NCBI GenBank assembly: GCA_030248195.1
Contig: JASAND010007604.1
Coordinates: 1 to 64,000, forward strand
From: Trissonchulus latispiculum
Lineage: Eukaryota; Nematoda; Enoplea; Enoplida; Ironidae
Direction of reading: 5' to 3'
Length of the DNA: 64,000 nucleotides
Made by a program: the position numbers and the translations under genes. This document shows, piece after piece, positions 55,785 to 62,764 of this stretch (its first letter is position 1; each line of letters opens with the position of its first letter). The notes beneath the pieces were generated by a model. It ran no database searches. It was not told where the DNA came from and saw only the letters and a list, made by a program, of their open reading frames with translations.

Positions 55785-56435
55785 ATGGAGAAGGTTAGGA
55801 CACCAAAGTTTCAGCATCCGTTCACGTGTATCGTGGCGGCTCCAACAAAGGCAGGAAAGACCACCTTTGTGTCACGACTGGTAGAACATGCAGATGAAAT
55901 GATATCAGAACCTCCAGAGAAGATTATTTGGTGTTATACTGAGTGGCAAGATGCATATGATAGACTCCCCCAGGTAGAATTTGTCAAAGGTCTACCGGAT
56001 CTAGAGAAATTGAAAACCCCTGACGCAAAATTGGTAGTACTTGATGACCTGATGAGTGAAATTAAGCAGCAACCTAACCTTGTTCAACTATTCACCCGCG
56101 GTTGTCACCATTGGTCCTGTAGTGTCATCAATATCACCCAAGACATATTCTACGATAGGCAGCGGACTAATAGGATAAATAGTCAGTATATTGTCCTCAT
56201 GAAGAATCCAGCAGATAAGCTAACCCCGATGAACTTGGCAAGACAAATGTATCCAGGTAGAGTGAAAGGATTTATGGAAGCTTTTGAGCATGCCACTAGT
56301 CGACCGCATGGATATCTACTGATAGACCTAGACCAGAACACACCAGAAAAACTCCGCCTAAGAGGGCATATTTTCCCAGATGATCCCTACACTGACGTAT
56401 ATTCCATAAAAACTGACAATATCAAGAAAGAATAA
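55785..56435 (+). CDS. genome-packaging ATPase, FtsK/HerA type
   Basis: 216 residues, normal for Polinton ATPases. Walker A APTKAGKTT lies at 19-27 and Walker B KLVVLDDL at 82-89; a polar Gln in NITQDIFY (116-123) fits the sensor position of the A32-like packaging ATPases. These enzymes use ATP to drive DNA into preformed capsids. The C-terminal region (RPHGYLLIDLDQNTPEKLRLR) matches the conserved end of the family. The gene begins the main rightward block and ends two bases before the next start, so co-expression with the core-protein gene is likely. All key residues are present; the enzyme appears functional. Confidence 0.94.
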   Translation: MEKVRTPKFQHPFTCIVAAPTKAGKTTFVSRLVEHADEMISEPPEKIIWCYTEWQDAYDRLPQVEFVKGLPDLEKLKTPDAKLVVLDDLMSEIKQQPNLVQLFTRGCHHWSCSVINITQDIFYDRQRTNRINSQYIVLMKNPADKLTPMNLARQMYPGRVKGFMEAFEHATSRPHGYLLIDLDQNTPEKLRLRGHIFPDDPYTDVYSIKTDNIKKE

Positions 56436-56437
56436 TC

Positions 56438-56773
56438 ATGGATCGTTTTGAAAGAAATATCGATACACTGCGACTATTGTGTCGTTGCAAAAGTCGTAAG
56501 CAAAGAGAGGCAATTGTTCTTCATGGAAGTTCCGACCTCATTAAAGCTATTTGTGACTGTGCAGAAAATATCCTCTCTGGCAACGTAAAGATATCCCAGA
56601 AGGACAAGAAAAGATTAGCAAGATATAAACACGCCCTAAGAGCCCTACGAAAGAAACGAGTCAGTCTTAAGAAGAAGAAGAAACTAATCATTCAGCACGG
56701 AGGATTTTTACCAGCTCTCCTGGGACCTATTGTAGGTATTGTCAGTGGACTGCTCGGGAATCTCATAAGATAA
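56438..56773 (+). CDS. basic core-like protein with hydrophobic C-terminus
   Basis: 111 residues. The N-terminal two thirds are helical and basic (about 50-82 is Lys/Arg-rich: SQKDKKRLARYKHALRALRK). A Gly-rich hydrophobic tail (GGFLPALLGPIVGIVSGLLG, 88-107) follows. Small proteins of this design recur next to the ATPase in Polintons and adintovirus-like elements, and have been compared with adenoviral core or membrane-active peptides. DNA condensation or membrane disruption during entry are the usual proposals; the assignment here is by design and position. It starts two bases after the ATPase stop. Confidence 0.7.
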   Translation: MDRFERNIDTLRLLCRCKSRKQREAIVLHGSSDLIKAICDCAENILSGNVKISQKDKKRLARYKHALRALRKKRVSLKKKKKLIIQHGGFLPALLGPIVGIVSGLLGNLIR

Positions 56774-56803
56774 TAAAAACTGACACTGGTGAGCAAAGCA
56801 ACG

Positions 56804-57331
56804 ATGGAATACTCAATACTAGTTAAGCCAGACTACTTTGATGAGCACACAAGGGTGTTGGAGAAGGAAGCTAGCAATGTTCTCAAGTCTAAACTACCAG
56901 CAGATATCAAGAGTAAATTGTTTAAACAGGCAGACTATAGGCGTCGAATACTACGAGATAGACCAACGGAGATGACTGTGAAGTCCCATGCTATGCCAGA
57001 CATTGTATCTACCCTACCGCCAACACTACAACAGAAGGGTAGGCATCTGATTGAACATATTATGAGTATACCAGGTCTCAAGGTTAACAGTCGAGGTGAA
57101 ATAGAGTATCAGGGTCAGCCAGCAGTTGGATCAAGAATATATGATCTGATTCACGACTTCATTCGCAATAGGCCCAGTCAACCACCGGCAACAGGGTGGC
57201 AAACATTGGCAAAGGCACTAAGAGACAGCAACGTACCTCGAGAACTTATCGGAAATCCACGGTACATAAATATACAGACAGGTCAAGGAATTAGGTCAGC
57301 CCTAAGAAAACTCAAATGGAAGCGGCACTAG
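56804..57331 (+). CDS. conserved Polinton protein of unknown function
   Basis: 175 residues from the ATG at 56804; an upstream GTG in the same frame is not credible in a eukaryote. The N-terminal half is charged and helical. The middle (PPTLQQKGRHLIEHIMSIPG and the GEIEYQG segment) predicts a compact domain, and the C-terminal WQTLAKALRDSNVPRELIGN and LRKLKWKRH end is basic. Proteins of this type sit between ATPase and integrase in several invertebrate Polintons as I recall them, but I can give no function. It overlaps the integrase start by 16 nt. Confidence 0.65.
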   Translation: MEYSILVKPDYFDEHTRVLEKEASNVLKSKLPADIKSKLFKQADYRRRILRDRPTEMTVKSHAMPDIVSTLPPTLQQKGRHLIEHIMSIPGLKVNSRGEIEYQGQPAVGSRIYDLIHDFIRNRPSQPPATGWQTLAKALRDSNVPRELIGNPRYINIQTGQGIRSALRKLKWKRH

Positions 57332-58464
57332 AGAATACTGATACTGATAATAATACTAACAATAATAATGATATACTAATACATACCACCTTAGAGAAGA
57401 TTTACTATGATCCGCAAAGTCCTGCAGCATTTGGCGGTATTAATCGGGTGTATCAGGAGGCAAAACGACATGGAATCTCGAGGTCCAAAGTCACTGATTG
57501 GTTGGAGAAACAGTACACTTACAGCATCCATAAACCAGTTAGACACAGATTCCAAACGAGGAGGTATCAGGTGGCCGGTATCGACGACCTATGGCAAATA
57601 GACCTGGCAGATATGGTATCTATAGCAGACAAGAATGATGGCTACAAGTACCTATTCAACTGTATTGACGTCTTCTCCAAGTACGCATGGGTGATCCCAG
57701 TTAAAAGCAAGGGTGGTCAAGAGATGACTAGAGCTTTTCGTAAAATATTGGCAGATGGCAGACGACCACAACACCTACAGTCAGACAGAGGCAAAGAATT
57801 TTTGAACAAAGATTTCCAGTCACTCCTCAAGGCGAACCACATCAACTTTTATACATGCAATAATCCAGTGATCAAGTGTAGCCTCGTTGAGCGTTTCAAT
57901 CGAACCATCAAGACAAAGATATGGAAATACTTTACAAAGACCAGATCGTATAGGTACATTGACGACCTTCCTCAACTCGTGGAAGGCTACAACAATGCTC
58001 GCCACAGGAGTATTCGTATGACGCCAGTGGAGGCATCGAAACCTGAAAATATGGAAGAGGTTAACAGGGCGCTCAGACGTGGAGAAAAAACAACCCAGAG
58101 TCAGCCAAGTGAAAATAAATTAAAGAAGGGAGATATGGTCCGTATTAGCAAAACAAAAGGTCTCTTTGACAAAGGATACCTCCCTAATTGGTCAGAAGAG
58201 TTGTTCCGTATCAGAAGTGTCAGGACAGGTGACCCACCCATGTACCTCCTAGAAGACTATGGTGGCGAAGAGGTGGTCGGCGGATTCTACCAGCCTGAGG
58301 TACAAAAGGTTGACGAACCAGACACCTATTGGGTAGAAAAGGTTATAAAAACCAGGCGTCGAAAAGGTCGAAAGGAGTATTTTGTCAAGTGGCTTGGATA
58401 CCCTGACAAGTTCAACAGTTGGATAACTGAAGACAATGGATTTTTACCTATACCTACCCAGTAA
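57316..58464 (+). CDS. retroviral-type integrase with C-terminal chromodomain
   Basis: 382 residues. The RNase-H-like core carries the DDE triad at D96 (WQIDLADM), D157 (QSDRGKEF) and E192 (LVERFNRT), with 34 residues between the second and third. An Asn-rich leader precedes it, and no HHCC zinc finger is visible. Residues 268-330 (KKGDMVRISK onward) look like the SH3-like DNA-binding domain. The tail has a chromodomain: YWVEKVIKTRRRKGRKEYFV at 338-357, then KWLGYPDKFNSWI. The enzyme inserts the element into host DNA; the chromodomain would steer it to modified histones. All catalytic residues are intact. The gene overlaps both neighbours (16 and 29 nt). Confidence 0.95.
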   Translation: MEAALENTDTDNNTNNNNDILIHTTLEKIYYDPQSPAAFGGINRVYQEAKRHGISRSKVTDWLEKQYTYSIHKPVRHRFQTRRYQVAGIDDLWQIDLADMVSIADKNDGYKYLFNCIDVFSKYAWVIPVKSKGGQEMTRAFRKILADGRRPQHLQSDRGKEFLNKDFQSLLKANHINFYTCNNPVIKCSLVERFNRTIKTKIWKYFTKTRSYRYIDDLPQLVEGYNNARHRSIRMTPVEASKPENMEEVNRALRRGEKTTQSQPSENKLKKGDMVRISKTKGLFDKGYLPNWSEELFRIRSVRTGDPPMYLLEDYGGEEVVGGFYQPEVQKVDEPDTYWVEKVIKTRRRKGRKEYFVKWLGYPDKFNSWITEDNGFLPIPTQ

Positions 58465-59200
58465 TACAGCAGACTATCCAACAAACAAACTGCACAATTT
58501 CCGAGTAAAACTTCCTCATCGTGTTGACCTCGAAGGTGAATGGGAGGTGGCACTTGTAGAACTTGGATATCCTGTCACCTGGTTCAATGTAGGAAACAAG
58601 GATGATGCAAAACTTGGAGTGACAGTTGGTAAGAAGACATTCCACGGGCACATCCCACTAAACAACTATGAGTCAATATTTCAACTCTGTGATGCCATCA
58701 ACTATACCCTTGAGCTAACAAAGAAGATCAATTGTGAATTGGCCTACGATGAACTTCATAGACGTGTCGGACTTAAACCTACTACCCTAGATGAAGAACC
58801 AGACTTTAAGGCGTTACACTTTAGTAAACAGCTAAAGTATATGCTAGGATACTCTGACACAAAGGTAGTACCAAAGGAAAAGACAGTCTCACCACCTAGA
58901 TACGCAGTGGCCGCTAATGCACCAGACCTGAGAGGCGGACTATATTCCCTCTTCATATACTGCGACGTGGTGGCACCGCAAATGATAGGAAACACCATTG
59001 CTCCCATCATTCGTGTTGTCAGTATCGAGGGTAAACATAATGATACTGTTGATCGAATATACAATAATCCACACTATATACCAGTGCTAAGAAAGGAGTT
59101 TGATAGTATTGAAATACATATAAAGGATGATCACGGTATGGCGGTAGACTTTGAGTACGGAAAGGTCTTTGCTAAGTTACACTTCCGGAAGCGAAGATGA
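58436..59200 (+). CDS. penton-like minor capsid candidate 1
   Basis: 254 residues, starting with MDFYLYLPSN inside the end of the integrase gene. The pattern of beta-strands and the opening (FRVKLPHRVDLEGEWEVALV, then ELGYPVTWFNV) match the proteins found beside the major capsid gene in Polintons, proposed to be single-jelly-roll pentons. Its C-terminal HYIPVLRKEFDSIEIHIKDD and FEYGKVFAKLHFRK is shared with the next gene, so the two are paralogues. Expected place: the vertices of an icosahedral shell. Fold assignment is inference from position and pattern. Confidence 0.65.
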   Translation: MDFYLYLPSNTADYPTNKLHNFRVKLPHRVDLEGEWEVALVELGYPVTWFNVGNKDDAKLGVTVGKKTFHGHIPLNNYESIFQLCDAINYTLELTKKINCELAYDELHRRVGLKPTTLDEEPDFKALHFSKQLKYMLGYSDTKVVPKEKTVSPPRYAVAANAPDLRGGLYSLFIYCDVVAPQMIGNTIAPIIRVVSIEGKHNDTVDRIYNNPHYIPVLRKEFDSIEIHIKDDHGMAVDFEYGKVFAKLHFRKRR

Positions 59201-59982
59201 GTTTCTACCTGTATGTGACCGGAAAGGACGGAACCTTTGAGAACCAGCTAGCTCACCCTCTGCATCTACATGGCAGGTGGTCCGTTGCAATGGTTGACTT
59301 TATCTATCCGCACACTTGGAAAGCAATTAATTCTAATGCAGACACATTCATCATAGTCCTATTTGAGGCAGACGAGAGAGCAGTTAGTAATATACCCAGG
59401 CGGCGGTACTATAACCTTCACGATCTGATAAACACCATCAATCTTACCATTCAGTCAATTCTTAATGAACGTCAGGAATCACCTCCTATACGTTTCGTCT
59501 ATGATCAGGAAAAGGATCGAGTCTACCTAGACTTATACGAAAATCCAGAACACCTTGAAAGACCCAACTTCGGGTTTATTCAATTTGCTCCTACCATTGT
59601 ACGCATGCTTGGCTTTGACTCTCAGAAATTCACAGTAGAGGATGGCAGAGATGCCCTGAGGACAAAGAAATTCTACGCACAACGTCCACCCAGCCTTAAC
59701 TTTCACTACCTTCAAGTCCATTGTGATATCGTGAAAGAACAACTGGTGGGCACAACTACCGGCAACCTGCTGGCAGTAGTAAAGGCGGGTGAAGAGTATG
59801 GGAATACCATCCAGTACTCTCCAGAACCTCACTACGTCCCTGTGAATAAGCATGTGATCAATAGCATTAAAGTCCATATAAACAATCACATTGGCAGGAG
59901 TGTACATTTTGAGTATGGTAGTATAGTTATCAAGTTACACTTCAAGAAAGATGAGGACCAGATATCATCCAGAAACCGTTGA
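59197..59982 (+). CDS. penton-like minor capsid candidate 2
   Basis: 261 residues; its ATG overlaps the previous stop by four bases (ATGA), suggesting coupled translation or separate transcripts. It shares with its neighbour the start (MSFYLYV), GRWSVAMVDFIYPHTW near 27-42, and the C-terminal HYVPVNKHVINSIKVHINNH and FEYGSIVIKLHFKK. Divergence is otherwise high, so the duplication is old. Two different vertex or spike-base proteins, or one penton and one cement-like protein, are possible. Confidence 0.62.
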   Translation: MSFYLYVTGKDGTFENQLAHPLHLHGRWSVAMVDFIYPHTWKAINSNADTFIIVLFEADERAVSNIPRRRYYNLHDLINTINLTIQSILNERQESPPIRFVYDQEKDRVYLDLYENPEHLERPNFGFIQFAPTIVRMLGFDSQKFTVEDGRDALRTKKFYAQRPPSLNFHYLQVHCDIVKEQLVGTTTGNLLAVVKAGEEYGNTIQYSPEPHYVPVNKHVINSIKVHINNHIGRSVHFEYGSIVIKLHFKKDEDQISSRNR

Positions 59983-60337
59983 AGACTGGCAACTGCACCT
60001 GATACAGAGAGGGTCTGGTTTCTACGCCGGCCAAAGGTATCAGCGAGGAGATGGCCTAGGCAGCCTCTTGAGAGGTATTGGACGCTTTATTTGGCCAGTA
60101 GTACGTCGTGTAGGTCTAGAGGCAGGCAGGCAGGCATTTCAGACAGCCGGAGATGTGGCTCGTGATTACTTGAATAGAGGTGAAGATCCAAAGGAAGCAC
60201 TCAAACGACATGGGAAGGCAGCCATTGGACGCCTGCTGGAGAACAGTGGAAAGGCAATACAGCAAGGGGAAGGTATTGGAAGCAGACCACATAGACGCAA
60301 AGTTAAGAGATTGAAGCGCGATATTTACAGCCCATAA
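59951..60337 (+). CDS. Gly/Arg-rich minor virion protein candidate
   Basis: 128 residues, overlapping the preceding gene by 32 nt. It has Gly-rich GSGFYAGQRYQRGDGLGS near 21-38, an amphipathic helical middle (GRFIWPVVRRVGLEAGRQAF) and a basic tail (SRPHRRKVKRLKRDIY). QRG and QQGEGIG words recur. This layout is typical of a small gene just before the Polinton major capsid gene, compared in the literature with adenovirus pVI/pX-like minor proteins. Gly-rich sites could be cut by the element's protease; I cannot prove cleavage sites. Confidence 0.62.
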   Translation: MRTRYHPETVEDWQLHLIQRGSGFYAGQRYQRGDGLGSLLRGIGRFIWPVVRRVGLEAGRQAFQTAGDVARDYLNRGEDPKEALKRHGKAAIGRLLENSGKAIQQGEGIGSRPHRRKVKRLKRDIYSP

Positions 60338-60382
60338 AAACCCGCCCTATGTAATTATAGTAATACGCTAACTGTAACTTCA

Positions 60383-61702
60383 ATGGCTAAGCAAGTAGAT
60401 GAACGGTCTATGCCGGGCTTCAAGTCCGAAATGGATCTCTTCTCGCTACCTCCAACTCAGGTCAGTGTGGAGAGTGGCTATATGGCAGAAATTTATCCTC
60501 TCAATCCTGTAACCAGTAATGGTCCCTACCTATTCCTTGTACCTAAGGATTCTTATATGCTTGACCTGAATCGGAACTACCTTTATCTAAAGCTACGGAT
60601 AACTGACAGTGATGGAAAGGCAGTAGCAAAGGCAGCAGATGGTAGTATCTCAGTGGCACCCATCAATATGCTAGCAAAGACATTCATTAGACGATTAGTG
60701 GTCAAACTATCCGACAAGGAAATTTACAACAGTGGCGACCTTTATCACTATGGAGCCTACCTGGAGACTATCGCCAACTTTGGGAAAGAAGCAAAGACGT
60801 CTCATCTACAGAGCAACCTATTTGCAAAGGACAGTGATTTCAACGATATCTCCACTACGGCAGCTAAGCATCGGGGTATACCATTTACAGATGGTCGGTA
60901 TGTCGTGGTGGCAGGACCCCTTCATTGCGACCTCTTCAAGCAAGACCGATACCTTCTGAGTGAATGCCAGTTGAGTCTGGAATTACACCGTAACAGTGAC
61001 GACATCCTCCTCCAGTCAGCAACCAGTGGATACAAACTTTTAGTCGACGATATACGTTGGTATGTGTGGAAAGTAAGACCACAAGACTCTCTCACCATGG
61101 CAATTGAGGGTGTACTAAGAGACCATGAGACAGCCAAGTACCCAATCAGGAGGACTAAACTGGTGACAAGGCATATCGCTCCTGGTGTACAGACTGTCGT
61201 AGAAAATTCCATATTCACCGGTCAACTTCCTCGTAGAGTCCTAGTGGCAATGGTCAAGTCAGAGGCATTCAATGGAAGTCAGAAGCATAATCCCCTTGAG
61301 TTCCAACACTGTAATGTAAGTGAGATTGCCCTAAAGTATGGTGATGAGTTTGTACCAAAGCAGCCAATGAAGATGGCATGGGATAAGTTCCAGTATACGA
61401 TGCCCTTCATATACCTCTACGAAGGCAACGATATGGCAGGATCCACTAAGGGAGCAGACATTTCCTACGAAGATTTTGCCAAGGGATACACTATTTTTGC
61501 CTTTGACCTGACACCAGACAATATTGATACAGGGGCAATGCAACTGATCAAGGAAGGTGATGTGTCACTGAGGATGCAACTAGAGAAGGCCCTACCGGCG
61601 GCCACTTATCCTCAGGGTGTAGAAATCATTATATACGGAGAATTTGATAACCTCATATCAATAGACTATAATCGGACACCATTCTTTGACTACGCACTAT
61701 GA
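60383..61702 (+). CDS. major capsid protein, double jelly-roll
   Basis: 439 residues. Family-typical segments: the start DERSMPGFKSEMDLFSLPPT, NGPYLFLVP followed by LDLNRNYLYLKLRI near 60-80, FIRRLVVKLSDKEIYNSGDL near 110, PLHCDLFKQDRYLLSECQLS near 190 and the C-terminal GVEIIIYGEFDNLISID. This is the Polinton double-jelly-roll capsid family (the C. elegans F54H12.2-like proteins). Trimers of it would tile an icosahedral capsid. Length and motifs are complete with no breaks. It has its own upstream spacer (60338-60382) with an ATAAAAAC word, unlike the overlapping genes before it, and overlaps the protease start by four bases. Confidence 0.92.
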   Translation: MAKQVDERSMPGFKSEMDLFSLPPTQVSVESGYMAEIYPLNPVTSNGPYLFLVPKDSYMLDLNRNYLYLKLRITDSDGKAVAKAADGSISVAPINMLAKTFIRRLVVKLSDKEIYNSGDLYHYGAYLETIANFGKEAKTSHLQSNLFAKDSDFNDISTTAAKHRGIPFTDGRYVVVAGPLHCDLFKQDRYLLSECQLSLELHRNSDDILLQSATSGYKLLVDDIRWYVWKVRPQDSLTMAIEGVLRDHETAKYPIRRTKLVTRHIAPGVQTVVENSIFTGQLPRRVLVAMVKSEAFNGSQKHNPLEFQHCNVSEIALKYGDEFVPKQPMKMAWDKFQYTMPFIYLYEGNDMAGSTKGADISYEDFAKGYTIFAFDLTPDNIDTGAMQLIKEGDVSLRMQLEKALPAATYPQGVEIIIYGEFDNLISIDYNRTPFFDYAL

Positions 61703-62163
61703 ACACCCGCGAGATCCTTGAGACCTTAAGGAAAGACTGCAAAGTTCCTCTCCTAGGAGTATTTCCCAGTGATAAGCTACCACGGTACCGTCCAGGATGT
61801 CTTGTTGCTAACACTGAGGCATCCGGTCAGGCTGGAGAACACTGGGTTGCAATGTGGCTAGAGGATAACAGGGTAGAATATTTTGACAGCTACGGACTAC
61901 CACCTCTCCTCTTCATGTCATTCATTGGCAGGAGGGAACTACAGTATAATCGCATTCAGTTGCAAGATTTCACTACTGATGTATGTGGGGAGTACTGTAT
62001 ATACTTCCTTCACCACAGATCCCGAGGAAGATCAATGGACTCAATTGTCAACTATCTGAGGCGAAGAAGCGACACTAACGATAACATTGTCAAGACCTTT
62101 GTTGATCGGGTGACACTGGAACCTACACCTTACTGCCAGAAATCCCATAAAAAGTCTGCATAA
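61699..62163 (+). CDS. adenain-like cysteine protease
   Basis: 154 residues, slightly shorter than adenoviral proteases. LLGVFPSDKLP at 18-28 is the family's N-terminal signature. The catalytic set is H48 (EHWVAMW), D63 (YFDSYGLPP), Q89 (LQDFTTDVC) and C96 (CGEYC). Adenain relatives mature capsid and core proteins inside the particle. The gene begins on the ATGA overlapping the capsid stop, so both are probably made together. All catalytic residues are present. The short basic tail (CQKSHKKSA) is variable in the family. Confidence 0.94.
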   Translation: MNTREILETLRKDCKVPLLGVFPSDKLPRYRPGCLVANTEASGQAGEHWVAMWLEDNRVEYFDSYGLPPLLFMSFIGRRELQYNRIQLQDFTTDVCGEYCIYFLHHRSRGRSMDSIVNYLRRRSDTNDNIVKTFVDRVTLEPTPYCQKSHKKSA

Positions 62164-62187
62164 GTGCACTTATAATTTTGAGTTATA

Positions 62188-62526
62188 ATGTTGCTACTAC
62201 TGAGCCTAATCGCAATAGTGTCTTCTGTAGACATTACAGAGACCGACAATGGTATTAAACTGTCTCAAGGCAATATTACCACCGTCGTAGAAAGTGATCA
62301 CCTGTATCGCCGACTCGAGGACTGTAGCCTGCATCTTTGTCGCGAGGGTGACCTAAGTCATAGATCCAGTGCCTGTCACTACATTGAATGGGATCAATGT
62401 TGGGAGTACTGCTACGATACTGACAGACGCCTTCAGTCTATCCACGATAAGATGACTGGCTTTAAGATTGCCAACACCACAGAACTTGAATACCTGCGTG
62501 GTGCCCTAAGTGAATACTACTACTAA
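62188..62526 (+). CDS. small secreted Cys-containing protein
   Basis: 112 residues. The N-terminus MLLLLSLIAIVSSV is a clear signal peptide. The mature part has five cysteines (46, 51, 63, 71, 75), acidic character and two N-glycosylation sequons (N29-I-T, N96-T-T). No family recognised. It stands between protease and polymerase; the odd cysteine count hints at a disulphide-linked dimer. Together with the 54878-55327 product it suggests the element makes secreted or surface proteins beyond the core Polinton set. Confidence 0.65.
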   Translation: MLLLLSLIAIVSSVDITETDNGIKLSQGNITTVVESDHLYRRLEDCSLHLCREGDLSHRSSACHYIEWDQCWEYCYDTDRRLQSIHDKMTGFKIANTTELEYLRGALSEYYY

Positions 62527-62764
62527 GTATTTTGTCTAATGTAATGTCTTGTGCATTTCGTGTAACTTTATGAAAAACGTCAATTTATAAAAGCAGCCTT
62601 TTGTAATATCGCAATTTTTAAATGTCAGCTTTTTTAAATGTACTGCTAACTTCATGATTACCGGTAAATGTTGTTTGTTGTTTGTTGCTTCATGAAATTC
62701 AAATTTTCGTGGTAATAAGAAGGGTATCACATATGTTATTCAGTTCAGTTATTCAGTATTGATA

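Noticed and set aside
56789..56803. GTG start five codons upstream of the conserved Polinton protein
   Set aside because: GTG initiation is not expected in an animal; the ATG at 56804 suffices.
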